From IMG/VR virus record IMGVR_UViG_3300009030_000022, positions 1 to 22,349 of that record: a stretch of 22,349 nt of DNA, one strand, 5' to 3'. Source of the stretch: a virus. The first letter of the stretch is position 1, and each line of letters begins with the position of its first letter. Shown here piece by piece: positions 6,788-13,279 of this stretch. The notes below the pieces were generated by a model. That model was not told where the DNA came from and did no database searches. It worked only from the letters and a program-made list of their open reading frames with translations. The position numbers were made by a program, and so were the translations under genes.

Positions 6788-7462
6788 ATGAGCAAAACAA
6801 AAAAAGAGAGCTTTATTTTATATAAGGACTTTTACCACGCAATAAAGCACCTAGATAACGAAACCCTAGGCCAATTATTCAGACACCTACACGAATACCA
6901 AATAGACAGTATAGAGCCCGAAAAGGATAGCCCGGCGTATGTGCCGTTTATGTTTTACGCTAACCAGTTTAGAGTAGACGAAAAGAAATACCAGGCTATA
7001 GTAGAGCGCAACCGAAACAACGGACTAAAAGGGGGGCGACCACCAGGTAAAAATACCGATCCGGTAGAAACCCAAAGAACCCAAACGGATAAAAGGAAAC
7101 CCAAAGTACCCGATACTGTTAATGATACTGGTAATGATACTGGTAATGATAATGATAATGATAAGACAAAAATAGTACTACCCTTTTCTAGCGAAAAGTT
7201 TAGCACGGCCTGGGGCCTATGGAAACAATATAAAAAGGAACAATTTAACTTTAATTATCGTAGCGCCGTAACCGAACAAACGGCCCTAAAAAAGCTAGTA
7301 GAGTATTCAGAAAACGACGAGGCTACGGCCCTACTAATACTAGAGCAAAGCGTAGGCAACGGCTGGGCCGGTTTATTTTCTCTAAAAGAAAAGCCGAAAG
7401 CCCAGGGGCACGGCGTAGACCAGGAATATATAAACGAATTAAACGAGCGACTAAATGGGTAA
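6788..7462 (+). CDS. DUF6291-like replication-associated protein
   Basis: The 224 residues have three parts. Residues 1-75 (SFILYKDFYHAIKHL, LGQLFRHLHEYQ, VPFMFYANQFRVDEKKYQ) match what I recall as the DUF6291 domain of Bacteroidota phages. Then come an AT-hook-like KGGRPPGK (81-88) and a repetitive Asn/Asp/Thr linker (NDTGNDTGNDNDNDK). The C-terminal part (WGLWKQYKKEQFNFNYRSAV...) resembles the helical tail of phage replication initiators. It may load or recruit the host helicase; this is inference. The linker is encoded by GATACTGGTAAT-type repeats, which could vary in number between relatives. Confidence 0.65.
   Translation: MSKTKKESFILYKDFYHAIKHLDNETLGQLFRHLHEYQIDSIEPEKDSPAYVPFMFYANQFRVDEKKYQAIVERNRNNGLKGGRPPGKNTDPVETQRTQTDKRKPKVPDTVNDTGNDTGNDNDNDKTKIVLPFSSEKFSTAWGLWKQYKKEQFNFNYRSAVTEQTALKKLVEYSENDEATALLILEQSVGNGWAGLFSLKEKPKAQGHGVDQEYINELNERLNG
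7117..7161 (+). repeat. Trinucleotide-based microsatellite in a coding linker
   Basis: Repeats of AATGATACTGGT and AATGAT encode alternating Asn, Asp, Thr and Gly in the replication protein linker. Slippage here would change linker length in steps of whole codons. Confidence 0.6.
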
Positions 7463-8003
7463 TATAACAAAGGCCGGAAACAATGAAATAGTAAAAATAA
7501 GCAAGGGCGAATTTATAACCAAATACGACCCGGCGCGTATGGTTATGGAATACCGACACGTAAACAGTATAGCGAAAGCCTTAGAAGAGGACGCCGACGG
7601 CCTTAGCTTTTATATTAAACAGCTAGGCTACGATACGGTAAGCGCTGTAATTGAACTACACCTAGTAGCGCTGAATACTTCCGTAAACGTGGGCCAGCCA
7701 CTTACTAAATATCAAATAAAAGAAATAGCCGTAGAGGTGTTAACAACTTTCTTCTATCTAAGCCCTGTAGAAATAGGGTATATATTTCGTAAAATTAAAC
7801 GGGGCGACTACGGTAAGCTATACGGCGCGTTAAATATGCCGGACCTATTGAGTTTTTTTACAGCCTATACTAACGAACGGGCCCAGCATTATATAGATTT
7901 AAGTACTAACCACATACATACGGACCACACGCTAAGAAGTAAAGAGCGCGAGCTGTGGGCCAGGCACGAAAAAATAATAAATAAAAACCAGCCCCGCGAA
8001 TAA
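7455..8003 (+). CDS. Unknown protein, Bacteroidota phage/mobile-element family
   Basis: This 182-residue protein overlaps the previous gene by 8 bases. It is largely helical: an N-terminal basic segment, then VIELHLVALNTSVNVGQPLTKYQIKEIAVEVLTTFFYLSPVEIGYIFRKIKRGDYGKLYGAL and LLSFFTAYTNERAQHYID. The order of elements, yLspveigyifrkikrGdYGKlYgaL followed by Y..eR, recalls a helical family common in Bacteroides mobile elements and phages (DUF6633-like from memory). No enzymatic motif is visible. The location between the replication protein and the putative origin suggests a role in replication, perhaps as a helicase-loader partner. Confidence 0.65.
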   Translation: MGNITKAGNNEIVKISKGEFITKYDPARMVMEYRHVNSIAKALEEDADGLSFYIKQLGYDTVSAVIELHLVALNTSVNVGQPLTKYQIKEIAVEVLTTFFYLSPVEIGYIFRKIKRGDYGKLYGALNMPDLLSFFTAYTNERAQHYIDLSTNHIHTDHTLRSKERELWARHEKIINKNQPRE

Positions 8004-8046
8004 GAAAAGGGGTATAAATGAAATAGAAAAAATTTATTTTAAATAC

Positions 8047-8077
8047 TTGGATAGTATACAATTATATACTATATTGT
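8047..8077 (+). promoter_or_regulatory. Early promoter with embedded operator (copy 2)
   Basis: TTG (8047-8049), a 20-base spacer and TATATTG (8070-8076) copy the layout at 5334-5363. Dyads: ATAGTATA/TATACTAT (8051-8058 and 8065-8072), ACAAT/ATTGT (8058-8062 and 8073-8077), and a one-mismatch copy of TTGTATA-G-TATACAA (8047-8061). It should drive the second half of the early unit, starting with the gene at 8103. Confidence 0.72.
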
Positions 8078-8085
8078 TAGAAACA

Positions 8086-8097
8086 AATACAAAACAA
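8086..8097 (+). promoter_or_regulatory. Early-gene leader AATACAAAACAA
   Basis: A perfect 12-mer copy that lies downstream of promoter copy 2 and 5 bases before the ATG at 8103. The leader therefore belongs to the mRNA and not to the promoter. Confidence 0.6.
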
Positions 8098-8102
8098 AAT
8101 AT

Positions 8103-8585
8103 ATGAAGTTAATAAACCACCAGCGACTAATAGAAAAGGCCGGCGAAGTATTAGAGCTACTAGAGTACGCCGACCGCCGTATAAAATTACAGCGAGAAAA
8201 CGACGCGCTACCCGTAATATTTACAAACCTACATGACCGCAACCGTAGAAATATGGTAATAACTAAACAAGCTAAGGCCCGTATAGAAAAGTATTACCGT
8301 AATTTATTAGAAAAAATTATGTACTTAAACCACCAGGAGCTAGCCAAAAGAACCGATTACGATATTCAAAAGCATAATAGGATAACCGCCGAGGACTTAG
8401 AAACTACCCAGCGAGTACTACGAATAACAACGGAGAAAATACGGATCGAAGAGAGCAAAGAATACCACCTTTGTAAGCGAGAGGGTAAGGGCATACAGTT
8501 TGATAACGTACAGACGCTAAGAAAAAACGGTAGAAAAATTAGAGAGGTGGCGAAGTTAGTAAACAGCGTATACAATGAAGAGTGA
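8103..8585 (+). CDS. Helical, basic unknown early protein
   Basis: A 160-residue protein with almost entirely helical, highly charged sequence (RLIEKAGEVLELLEYADRRIKLQREND, then ARIEKYYRNLLEKIMYLNHQELAKR). No cofactor or nuclease motif is visible. It is the first gene after promoter copy 2 and directly precedes the dyad and iterons. A role as an iteron- or DNA-binding protein is possible, but nothing in the sequence proves it. Confidence 0.7.
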   Translation: MKLINHQRLIEKAGEVLELLEYADRRIKLQRENDALPVIFTNLHDRNRRNMVITKQAKARIEKYYRNLLEKIMYLNHQELAKRTDYDIQKHNRITAEDLETTQRVLRITTEKIRIEESKEYHLCKREGKGIQFDNVQTLRKNGRKIREVAKLVNSVYNEE

Positions 8586-8586
8586 G

Positions 8587-8610
8587 TTATTAACAAAAGA
8601 CTGTTAATAA
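8587..8610. repeat. Inverted repeat TTATTAACA / TGTTAATAA
   Basis: Two perfect 9-base arms (8587-8595 and 8602-8610) flank AAAGAC, with no T-run, so it is not an ordinary terminator. Each arm differs at one position from the relaxed DnaA box TTATNCACA. The right arm also occurs at 5324-5332. It lies 8 bases before the iterons, as in a compact origin. Confidence 0.5.
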
Positions 8611-8618
8611 ACAAGAAC

Positions 8619-8663
8619 CCCGGAAAACCCGGAAAACCCGGAAAACCCGGAAAACCCGGAAAA
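8619..8663. repeat. Five perfect 9-bp tandem repeats (iteron-like)
   Basis: Five head-to-tail copies of CCCGGAAAA sit in a 94-base gap between two early genes. Iterons beside a DnaA-box-like dyad suggest a replication origin, and a free DnaA domain IV protein is encoded nearby. The minus strand reads as repeated FPG codons, which I consider an artefact. A plain minisatellite is the alternative. Confidence 0.6.
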
Positions 8664-8667
8664 CTAA

Positions 8668-8679
8668 AATACAAAACAA
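8668..8679 (+). promoter_or_regulatory. Early-gene leader AATACAAAACAA
   Basis: A perfect 12-mer copy directly before the ATG of the ERF-type gene. It begins 4 bases after the last iteron. Confidence 0.6.
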
Positions 8680-9348
8680 ATGAAAGAAGAAAACAAAACA
8701 GACCAACCGGCTAACCTGGTAGACGCTATTAATTACGTAATGAGAAAAGCGAAGAGCGTAGAAAAAAATTTAACCGTAGGTACCGGTAATAATTCGTACC
8801 AAGGCGTAAGCGATAAGGACGTAAAGGAACTACTACAGCCCCTACTAGCTGAGGCCGGACTAATAATTATACCGACTAAAATAGTGCCGACCGTAACCGT
8901 GGACCGCTGGGAAGAAACCGGCCATGCTTACGGTAAAGAGATAATACGCCGTAAAATGAGAGTACTAACCGAGGTACTAGTAACCTATAGGCTACAGCAC
9001 GTAGGCGGGGAGTTTATAGATTTACAGGGCTACGGGCACGGCTTAGACAACCAGGACAAAAGCGCCGGCAAGTCTACCACCTACGCGCTCAAATATTTAT
9101 TAATCTATACTTTTTTGATACCTACCGGTAAAATAGACGACGCCGACGGTAACGCCAGCGAACCGACAACCGAGATAAAAGAAAAGAAACCAATAAGCCA
9201 AGGCGATTGGGGTAAGGCTACGGGCTTAATACGTACCGGCAAATATACGGCCGAAAAGCTACAGGCTAACTACGATCTGGACGAGGACCAGCTAAAAGAA
9301 TTAGATGAAATAGTAAGAGAATTAGACGAAAAAACATGGAAACTTTAA
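8680..9348 (+). CDS. ERF-family single-strand annealing protein
   Basis: This recombinase would anneal complementary single strands during phage recombination and replication. Its 222 residues carry the ERF hallmark near residues 116-156: LQGYGHGLDNQDKSAGKSTTYALKYLL, then FLIPTGKIDDADG. The N-terminal NLVDAINYVMRKAKSVEKN and YQGVSDKDVKELLQPLLAEAGL also fit. The C-terminal 60 residues form a variable acidic domain of the kind that binds SSB or partner proteins. The next gene encodes an exonuclease and overlaps it by 13 bases, the classic exonuclease-annealase pair. The early leader and possible origin precede it. Confidence 0.85.
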   Translation: MKEENKTDQPANLVDAINYVMRKAKSVEKNLTVGTGNNSYQGVSDKDVKELLQPLLAEAGLIIIPTKIVPTVTVDRWEETGHAYGKEIIRRKMRVLTEVLVTYRLQHVGGEFIDLQGYGHGLDNQDKSAGKSTTYALKYLLIYTFLIPTGKIDDADGNASEPTTEIKEKKPISQGDWGKATGLIRTGKYTAEKLQANYDLDEDQLKELDEIVRELDEKTWKL

Positions 9349-10205
9349 AGATACGAGCAAGCTATACGGGGTACTTAATGAGTAGCCCAAAACGTAAAAG
9401 CAATAGACAAAAATACGACGAAACTAAAAAGATCCTAGAGGCCAAAGTAGTACGCCTGGACGGTCTAAGCAATAAGGCCATAAAAACACGCGACAAATTA
9501 AGCGAGGAAATACCGGAGCTAGAAACCCAGCTAAAACTATTAGAGCCTATAAAGGACAAGGTAGAGCTTAGCGCGACGGCTAAGGAATTCCTACAGCGCT
9601 TATACTGGGAAACCGAACACGGTATAAAAGAAGAGTATACTAGTAAATACTTCGACAAAGGAAACGACGCCGAGGACCTTAGTATATCTTTAGCCCAAAA
9701 GGTAAACGGCTGGAAAACTATAGAAAAGAATATAGAGGGTTTCGAAAATGAATATATAACAGGTACCCCGGACCTTATATATAATGATCTAATAGCCGAC
9801 ACTAAAACAAGCTGGACCGCGTTTAGTTACCCCTTATTTGAAACTGAGCTAAAAGAAACCCGGTACTACTGGCAAATTATGAGCTACCTAGCTTTAACCG
9901 GTAGACCGCGGGGGGTGGTTTCGTACTGTTTAGTAGACACGCCCGAATTATTAGTAACGGACGAAATATATAAATACGCCAGAATAAACGGGCTAATAGA
10001 TACACCGGCCCAGGCCGAGCTAGAAATAAGACACGCGCACAACTACAGCCGGCTACCCGAAAAAATGCGGGTAAAAAATTTCTATATAGAACGCGACGCC
10101 GAGGCTATAGAATTATTATATAAGCGTATAGAAGTGGCTAGAGAATACTACGCCGAACTACTAGACGTAGAAAAGTGGCTAACTATACAGCACCCTAAAC
10201 AGTAA
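9336..10205 (+). CDS. PD-(D/E)XK (YqaJ-like) recombination exonuclease
   Basis: The likely partner of the ERF protein, resecting double-strand ends 5' to 3'. The 289 residues show the catalytic signatures of this superfamily: Glu113 in KGNDAED, Asp146 in TGTPDLI, Asp155 and Lys157 in IADTKTSW, and the QxxxY motif (Gln180-Tyr184) in YYWQIMSYL. The insertion at residues 25-75 is a charged coiled coil, and the end contains helices (AREYYAELLDVEKW). The start at 9336 overlaps the annealase stop, so the two are made together. It ends an early operon; a hairpin follows. Confidence 0.85.
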   Translation: METLKIRASYTGYLMSSPKRKSNRQKYDETKKILEAKVVRLDGLSNKAIKTRDKLSEEIPELETQLKLLEPIKDKVELSATAKEFLQRLYWETEHGIKEEYTSKYFDKGNDAEDLSISLAQKVNGWKTIEKNIEGFENEYITGTPDLIYNDLIADTKTSWTAFSYPLFETELKETRYYWQIMSYLALTGRPRGVVSYCLVDTPELLVTDEIYKYARINGLIDTPAQAELEIRHAHNYSRLPEKMRVKNFYIERDAEAIELLYKRIEVAREYYAELLDVEKWLTIQHPKQ

Positions 10206-10216
10206 CATAAACCAAA

Positions 10217-10242
10217 GGGGCCGAGAATAACACGGCCCCCTT
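10217..10242 (+). terminator. Hairpin after the exonuclease gene
   Basis: GGGGCCG (10217-10223) pairs with CGGCCCC (10233-10239) around a 9-base loop, followed by a C and only two Ts. It looks like a weak intrinsic terminator at the end of the early operon. CTATATTA (10249-10256) follows. Confidence 0.6.
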
Positions 10243-10300
10243 ACTTACCTATATTAACCTAGTTTAATAAGTCAGCATAAATATAAGTAAATTTTAACCA

Positions 10301-10417
10301 TTGAGATATAAATATAAAAGGCTACTAGGTAAGTTACGGCGTATTAACCGGCGTATAATATGGTACGAGGCCGAAATATTAAAGGCTAAAATAGATACTA
10401 AGACAGGTAAAATATAA
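10301..10417 (+). CDS. Possible 38-residue basic peptide (TTG start)
   Basis: Between the exonuclease and the HTH gene, the only open frame of note runs from TTG (10301) to TAA (10417). It encodes a basic helical peptide, RYKYKRLLGKLRRINRRII followed by WYEAEILKAKID. The composition resembles the other phage genes, with an amphipathic helix, but there is no ATG, no early leader and an in-frame stop just upstream. It could be a real small protein or a remnant. The rest of the gap (10206-10300 and 10418-10493) holds a terminator, CTATATTA elements (10249-10256 and 10427-10434) and otherwise A/T-rich sequence. Confidence 0.3.
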   Translation: MRYKYKRLLGKLRRINRRIIWYEAEILKAKIDTKTGKI

Positions 10418-10493
10418 TTTTTTAAACTATATTAGTATAGAATTTTACACATTAAAAAACGATAAACACCAGGCCAAAGTAATACGGTATAAA

Positions 10494-10721
10494 ATGAAAG
10501 TAAAAGAAAATAGCATAAAATTTGTAACTACTGAGGACCGAGTAAAAACAAATATATACGAGTTTTGCCTAGACAACGGGCTAAACTATTCTAAACTATG
10601 CAACCAGGCCGGGCTAAATAAAAATATAATATACCCCTTTATGAAGGGCGAGCGCTCCATAACACTAAGCACCCTAGAAAAAATAGAGCGCTTTATATAT
10701 GAATACCAGCCAGGAAACTAA
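10494..10721 (+). CDS. Small HTH (XRE/Cro-like) regulator
   Basis: The 75 residues contain a helix-turn-helix of the Cro/cI type: FCLDNGLNYSKLCNQAGLNKNIIYPFMKGERSITLSTLEKIERF. The hydrophobic pattern and the G-ER-I-STLEKI ending fit the third to fifth helices of the XRE fold. It stands alone after a terminator and a 288-base gap, so it probably has its own promoter, and it is the best visible candidate for the repressor that binds the TTGTATA-type operators at 5334, 8047 and 13381. That link is inference. Its last 23 bases overlap the NinG gene. Confidence 0.72.
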   Translation: MKVKENSIKFVTTEDRVKTNIYEFCLDNGLNYSKLCNQAGLNKNIIYPFMKGERSITLSTLEKIERFIYEYQPGN

Positions 10722-11247
10722 GCGAAAAATATGTATAATTTGTGGCGACTTATTCACGCCATATAAAACTATAGACCGGATATGTAGCTATTCCTGTAGT
10801 AGAAAATACCAGGACCGCAAAGCCGAAGAGAAAAAACAGCGCGAAACGACAGGAGAAAAAAAGGCCCAGCGGTATATAGAAGAGCTTACCTACTGGTTTA
10901 ATAGGTATATACGCCTACGCGACAGGGGTAAGAACTGTATAACCTGTAATAAAAACCTAGGCTTTGATATTACTAAGTATGACGCCGGCCATTGTTTCGG
11001 GTCCGGGGCTTACCCTGAGCTACGCTATAATGATCTAAACACCTGGGGCCAATGTAAAAAATGCAACCAGTACGACGGGGGCAACTTCGACGAGTACCGG
11101 GCTTTACTACCCCAGCGAATAGGACAGGATAACTACGACGAGCTAGTAAGACTAAAAAACACCCCGCGAAAATATGGTATATTTGAGTTAAAAGCCTTAA
11201 TATTGAAGTATAAAAAATTATGTAAAGATATTGAGATTGTTATTTAA
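10699..11247 (+). CDS. ninG: NinG (Rap)-like recombination protein
   Basis: NinG-type proteins are Holliday-junction or branched-DNA nucleases of phages. The 182 residues show the family layout: an N-terminal zinc knuckle with Cys12, Cys15, Cys29 and Cys33, then Cys80 and Cys83, followed by the core YDAGHCFGSGAYPELRYND (His98) and GQCKKCNQYDGGNF (Cys119, Cys122). The long Lys/Glu linker (residues 40-60) is typical. In lambda, ninG lies in the late early region before the antiterminator gene; here it also precedes a late-regulator-like gene. The start overlaps the HTH gene in another frame. Confidence 0.87.
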   Translation: MNTSQETKRKICIICGDLFTPYKTIDRICSYSCSRKYQDRKAEEKKQRETTGEKKAQRYIEELTYWFNRYIRLRDRGKNCITCNKNLGFDITKYDAGHCFGSGAYPELRYNDLNTWGQCKKCNQYDGGNFDEYRALLPQRIGQDNYDELVRLKNTPRKYGIFELKALILKYKKLCKDIEIVI

Positions 11248-11249
11248 CC

Positions 11250-11834
11250 GTGGATTTTAACACCTATATAAAGCTAGAGTACGACGAACTACTACAGATA
11301 GCTACCGGTATATATAGTAAGACTAAACTAGACCCCGCCGAAGTACTTAGCGAACTATATCTAGACGTAAGAAAACGAAATATACGACCGTATAGGAATG
11401 ACTACAGGTATTACTGTATACGCTGGCTAAAAAATGCGACCCGCTGGCAAGGGGGCAACCCAGTAAAAAAGCTATATATATACGATAAGGTAAACGAAAA
11501 ATATAAAGCCCTACAAATAGAGGCGATTAACAGCCTGGAAGTTAGGGGTAGCGAAATAGTTAAAGATTTGCAAAGAATAGGTTTTACTGAGGACCAGGCC
11601 GAGCGCCTAGAAAAATGTATAAAAGCCAGTAAAACCCTACCCCTTTATTATAGGCGCCTATTCGAATTATATTACCTAGAGAATTACAGCCTACAGGAAA
11701 TAGCCGACAGTATAACGATAACAGATAACCGAAACGGACCCAGGACTATACCAAAGGTAGCGATACACCGCGACGTAAAGCGGGTAGTAGAGGAAATAGA
11801 AAAGAGAATAAATATAACAGAATGTACTATATAA
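11250..11834 (+). CDS. Sigma-factor-like protein, possible late-gene regulator
   Basis: The gene uses a GTG start 2 bases after the ninG stop; there is no in-frame ATG nearby. The 194 residues resemble a small sigma-70-family protein. Residues 10-45 (YDELLQIATGIYSKTKLDPAEVLSELYLDV) look like region 2, and residues 130-183 (LPLYYRRLFELYYLENYSLQEIADSI, then KVAIHRDVKRVV) look like the region 4 helix-turn-helix. It occupies the slot where many phages keep their late regulator, so it may direct RNA polymerase to late promoters. Region 2 similarity is weaker than region 4. An alternative is an ArpU-like transcription regulator. Confidence 0.6.
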   Translation: MDFNTYIKLEYDELLQIATGIYSKTKLDPAEVLSELYLDVRKRNIRPYRNDYRYYCIRWLKNATRWQGGNPVKKLYIYDKVNEKYKALQIEAINSLEVRGSEIVKDLQRIGFTEDQAERLEKCIKASKTLPLYYRRLFELYYLENYSLQEIADSITITDNRNGPRTIPKVAIHRDVKRVVEEIEKRINITECTI

Positions 11835-11845
11835 TATAAGCCCGC

Positions 11846-11892
11846 CGGGGTATTATTTTTATTTTCCTATATTTATAGCCGTTAGTACCCCG
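11846..11892. repeat. Inverted repeat CGGGGTA / TACCCCG before a new unit
   Basis: CGGGGTA (11846-11852) and TACCCCG (11886-11892) are perfect inverted arms 33 bases apart. The loop holds T-rich sequence and a CTATATTTA element (11867-11875), which also occurs after the terminator at 1871-1899. It lies between the sigma-like gene and the next operon and may be a promoter enclosed by an mRNA fold. Confidence 0.35.
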
Positions 11893-11898
11893 TAAAAT

Positions 11899-12174
11899 AT
11901 GGAGAATTTAATAGAGTTTATAACCTTATTAATAGGAATACCGGCCGGGGTAGTTATTATTATGCACGAATTAGAAATTTTAGGGCGCCGTATATGGCCC
12001 CTAGTCGTTAAAGTTTTAAACTTTAAGCCGTTTAATTGTGAGATTTGCCTAAGTTTTTGGGCCTACTTTATAACCGCCGGACTATTAAACGGCTTTACTC
12101 TATATAACCTACTGGCTAGTTTTATAGCCGGATTTTTGGGGTATTTGTTTAGTATAAAATTTATTAAATTCTAA
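11899..12174 (+). CDS. Small membrane protein with a CxxCLSFW motif
   Basis: This 91-residue protein has about three hydrophobic helices (residues 5-22, 50-68 and 72-88) and the motif FNCEICLSFW (Cys47, Cys50) between the first two. Similar CxxCLSFW proteins are common in phages and bacteria (a DUF1360-type family, named from memory) and have no firm function. A holin-like or membrane role is possible, but the true holin candidate is at 15216. It is the first gene of a unit of three small proteins before the regulatory region. Confidence 0.62.
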   Translation: MENLIEFITLLIGIPAGVVIIMHELEILGRRIWPLVVKVLNFKPFNCEICLSFWAYFITAGLLNGFTLYNLLASFIAGFLGYLFSIKFIKF

Positions 12175-12177
12175 AAT

Positions 12178-12525
12178 ATGAGAACCGGACTAATGAGCTT
12201 AACAGACAAAGCAAAGAGCGACGCGAAACTACAGGCTAGAGTAATAGAGGTCGTACAGGACGCAGAAGAAAACGGCCTACCCCGAACTAAAGAGGGGCTA
12301 AAAGAACTGTATGCCGTATATAACGAGGTGTACGGAAAAAATAAAAAGCCTACGAACTGTATATATTGTAGGCGTACGGTTGCCGACTATTTGACAAAGG
12401 CCATACTTTTACTAGAGATAAAGCCAAAGGCCAAAAAGAAACCGGCACCAAATAAGAGAGCTACAGAAAAGGCCCCAGCGAAACCTAAAAAGCGTACAGC
12501 TAAAAAGCCGGCGAGTAAAAAGTAG
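12178..12525 (+). CDS. Unknown protein with a histone-like Lys/Ala tail
   Basis: The protein has 115 residues. The first 80 form a helical domain with an unpaired zinc-knuckle-like NCIYCRR (Cys60, Cys63). The rest is a low-complexity tail of Lys, Ala and Pro (KPKAKKKPAPNKRATEKAP, AKPKKRTAKKPASKK), as in histone H1-like DNA-binding tails. The gene begins 3 bases after the previous stop. It could bind DNA or RNA nonspecifically, for example in nucleoid remodelling or packaging. No family is recognised. Start choice: Met1 keeps the basic MRTGLM start; Met6 is an alternative. Confidence 0.6.
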   Translation: MRTGLMSLTDKAKSDAKLQARVIEVVQDAEENGLPRTKEGLKELYAVYNEVYGKNKKPTNCIYCRRTVADYLTKAILLLEIKPKAKKKPAPNKRATEKAPAKPKKRTAKKPASKK

Positions 12526-12531
12526 TACCCT

Positions 12532-13185
12532 ATGGGTTTTATACTATTTATAGTATCTTTATTATTAAGCGCTATACTGTACGGCGTTAGCTTGATCTTT
12601 ACGCCTATTTATTATCTAGCTACTCTAAAGTGGCGCACCGGACTAAAAAAACTCAATACGTATTTTTATCTTTGCGCGCTTGCCGTGGACCAGCTGGGTA
12701 ATATATTAACCAGCGAAGTACTTAACGTAAGCCTATTAAAAAAAAGGGCCCGCGACTTTAAAGAGCTAACCGCTGAGGACGAAATAGAAAATACCCAGTT
12801 TACCGACTGGCCGGGTATGGAATTCGGCGAGGTTGACGATAGTATAAGCTACGTAATAGGCGTAAATTATTATAGTAATAACCTTACCGGCCTGGGTAAA
12901 TTCCTGGCTAAGATATTAAACAAGCTAGAAAAGTACCACCTAGAGCGCGCCCTATTAAAAAAATACCTATCCGATCTAGACGGCGCCCTAAGACTACAAA
13001 AAGATTTTTATTATAAGATCATTATATTAAAAAAACACCAGGACAAAGAGCTAGTAAAATTAGTCTACGAAATGCTAGGAGAAGAGGCAGACAAATATAG
13101 CGAGGCCGAGGCTAGAACCCTTAGAAAATTAGATAACCTTATACCGAGGGGTACGCCAAAACCACCAATTAAACGAAAAGGGTAA
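12532..13185 (+). CDS. Conserved membrane-anchored phage protein of unknown function
   Basis: A 217-residue protein with one or two N-terminal hydrophobic helices (residues 2-30), then KLNTYFYLCALAVDQLGNILTSEVLN, a Glu/Asp-rich stretch and a central SYVIGVNYYSNNLTGLGKFLAKILNKLEKYHLERALLKKYL segment. The last 60 residues are basic and helical. I recall very similar proteins upstream of terminase genes in Bacteroidota phages, always unnamed. A membrane or replication-site role is conceivable. The stop is followed by the large noncoding region before the terminase genes. Confidence 0.62.
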   Translation: MGFILFIVSLLLSAILYGVSLIFTPIYYLATLKWRTGLKKLNTYFYLCALAVDQLGNILTSEVLNVSLLKKRARDFKELTAEDEIENTQFTDWPGMEFGEVDDSISYVIGVNYYSNNLTGLGKFLAKILNKLEKYHLERALLKKYLSDLDGALRLQKDFYYKIIILKKHQDKELVKLVYEMLGEEADKYSEAEARTLRKLDNLIPRGTPKPPIKRKG

Positions 13186-13190
13186 ATACG

Positions 13191-13247
13191 AACCCGGCCC
13201 CCCAGTACCAACTATATACCGGCGTAGCCGGTCCGCGCCGGGTTTTC
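13191..13247. terminator. Branched hairpin with T-run before the terminase genes
   Basis: AACCCGGC (13191-13198) pairs with GCCGGGTT (13237-13244), enclosing a second perfect hairpin, ACCGGC-GTA-GCCGGT (13218-13232). TTTTC follows. The outer stem with a T tail suggests intrinsic termination of the preceding operon; the long enclosed arm could have another role. Confidence 0.6.
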
Positions 13248-13259
13248 AAAATAACGAAA

Positions 13260-13275
13260 TAGGGAGTACTCCCTA
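13260..13275. repeat. 16-bp perfect palindrome TAGGGAGTACTCCCTA
   Basis: A perfect dyad in the noncoding region before the terminase genes. It lies just upstream of the G-less stretch and may be a protein-binding site. Confidence 0.45.
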
Positions 13276-13279
13276 AATG

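Noticed and set aside
8619-8663. CRISPR array
   Set aside because: The repeats are 9 bp and head to tail without spacers; no cas genes are present.
8366-8674. Minus-strand frame with repeated Phe-Pro-Gly residues
   Set aside because: The repeats come from reading the 9-bp iterons backwards; the rest lies opposite a real gene. There is no leader or neighbour on that strand.
9362-9802. 146-residue minus-strand frame
   Set aside because: It lies opposite the exonuclease gene, whose catalytic residues are intact, and is rich in Ser and Leu as expected from an antisense shadow.
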